A stretch of 64,000 nucleotides of DNA, from positions 23,473,162 to 23,537,161 of the forward strand of contig NC_132898.1 of NCBI RefSeq assembly GCF_030463535.1, written 5' to 3'. Below are positions 62,842 to 64,000 of this stretch, in pieces. Made by a program: the position numbers and the translations under genes. The notes beneath the pieces are model-generated. The model saw only the letters and a list, made by a program, of their open reading frames with translations. It was not told the origin of the DNA and did not search any database. The first letter of the stretch is position 1. Each line of letters opens with the position of its first letter. The DNA is from Salminus brasiliensis (Eukaryota; Chordata; Actinopteri; Characiformes; Bryconidae).

Positions 62842-63918
62842 TCAACGTTGAAAAAGGGGGTAAAGCAACATCAGCTGGACCAAGATAAGGACGCCCACTG
62901 GACAGTGTAAGGAATGGCCCCTTCCACATTCTGAGGTGTTCTCCTGAAAAGGGGACAGAAATGAAAGTAAGTAACAATAAATCATTATTGTTGTGTGTGT
63001 TCCACTCGTACCAGCGCACACCACCAGCACACCACCATGTTAGTGACACTGCAGCTGAGACCAAATAGTATCTCCTCTGCAGTCACCACCCAAATAATAG
63101 CTCCTCTGTGGTGGTCTTGTGTGGTCCTGACCTTTGGAAAAACAGGGTGAAAGAAGGCTGCCAGAATATGCAGAGATCTATTTCTACAGTCTGTAATTAT
63201 AGAACTACAAAGTGTCCCTATATGATAAGGAGAGCTGATAGAAATGGTGGTCCTAATGTTATATAACTGTGTATTTTTCCTCCAAAATGACTTGGAATAC
63301 AATCTTTTGAATGGACTTCTACTATGTTCTATTATATTTTTATAGTTTTTTTTTCTTCCTGTAAAGTTGCCATTTTGGAGATTTCTGTGTGATAGCGACA
63401 GTGTACGTAATGTGTAATTACATCTAGGCCTCTCACCCCCTCATTGTAGTCGAAACACTTTTCTGGTCCTTTCCTGTATCGAGCAGAACTCAAAACTTCA
63501 CATGGAATCTCCTCTTGAACTGGACAGGTCACATTAAGGAACTCCCCCTGATTTGTACACAGTATATATGTATTTCTCAAGTATTTATTTATTTACCTGC
63601 TTACTTAGTTATTAATTAGGAAAACCTCCCAGATTTGTACACAGTATATATTTGACAACAGTAAAGAAACAGTTAGGATATAGGGGAACAACAGATTAGT
63701 GTGACCAAAGAGTGATTCTGAGACTGTACAGGTTAGGTGCACTTGTAGCTAGCAGTAAGGAGGCAATACTGTATATACAGGTAATGTGAGGGCAGACTGA
63801 AAGGATACACTCTGTCCTCACTTGTGTGAGCTTCTCGATCTCACAAGAGCTGCAGGGCAGCGTTTCAGCCACAACAAACAGCAGGTTAGTGTTGTCTATC
63901 CTCTTAGCATGAAATAAC
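62842..63918 (-). CDS. cacna2d2: cacna2d2-like: voltage-gated calcium channel alpha2delta subunit, last three coding exons (partial)
   Basis: This is the C-terminal end of an alpha2delta auxiliary subunit, which traffics and anchors voltage-gated calcium channels at the membrane. Exons on the minus strand: 63918-63822, 63547-63437, and 62943 to the TGA at 62844-62842. All junctions are GT/AG and in phase. The first encodes [20 protein letters not shown], the second contains [16 protein letters not shown], and the third ENTSECGRG followed by a hydrophobic tail ([16 protein letters not shown]) ending at the stop. The [20 protein letters not shown] and TS-CGRG blocks, and the terminal hydrophobic segment of the delta/GPI-anchor region, fit alpha2delta-2; alpha2delta-1 is the alternative. 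The 5' part lies beyond the right edge. It is convergent with the myosin array. Confidence 0.82.
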
Positions 63919-64000
63919 CTGACAGGCAGAGAAAAGGGAGATACAGTCAGTGACCATATGTGAGTTCAGCCGCAGAACATTCAAGATTGTGTCTTATGGT

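Overview
The window is vertebrate genomic DNA. It is AT-rich and intron-dense, and carries teleost-type repeats (tRNA-headed SINEs, Tc1/mariner, hAT, (CA)n and (AAT)n arrays). The organism is a teleost, probably an ostariophysan judged by SINE type; that last step is inference. The core is a same-strand tandem array of three complete fast-skeletal sarcomeric myosin heavy chain genes, here called myh-A (about 6.88-18.37 kb), myh-B (24.8-38.2 kb) and myh-C (43.7-59.75 kb). A degraded fourth copy, exons 33-41 only, lies between A and B at 20.02-21.40 kb.

Each functional gene resolves into 41 exons: two non-coding 5' exons, a first coding exon of 201 coding bases, and 38 further coding exons. Exon lengths are identical in all three genes except exon 17 (surface loop 2) and the terminal exon. 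Summed coding lengths are 5814, 5811 and 5823 nt, all divisible by three, giving predicted proteins of 1937, 1936 and 1940 aa. I saw no in-frame stop in any exon. Each protein has an SH3-like N-terminus, a motor domain with P-loop, switch motifs, SH1/SH2 helix and IQ motifs, and a long coiled-coil rod.

Layout: 1-6.8 kb is repeat-rich intergenic DNA (Tc1 deletion derivative, SINE, LINE remnant, GC-rich retroelement-like block) leading to the myh-A promoter. 18.4-24.7 kb holds the pseudogene, a SINE and another Tc1 derivative. Introns 6 and 9 of myh-B carry a Tc1 copy and a hAT copy. 38.2-43.6 kb is intergenic with a hAT-type MITE. Intron 39 of myh-C is expanded to 3.2 kb and contains a 68-unit hexamer array. 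From 62.8 kb to the right edge, on the opposite strand, are the last three coding exons of a calcium-channel alpha2delta subunit gene, most like cacna2d2, convergent with the myosin array.

The myosin genes encode alternative thick-filament motors, presumably used in different muscles or stages. Their main sequence differences lie in loop 1, loop 2, the C-terminal tailpiece and the promoters. The most interesting signals are patchwork paralog identity (two conversion-like tracts meeting at exon 15, and an exon-bounded identity block at exon 27), a CCAARTAGAG-like element exactly 44 bp upstream of the TATA element in all three promoters, and an intronic array of about 40 CACCTG E-box cores in myh-C.
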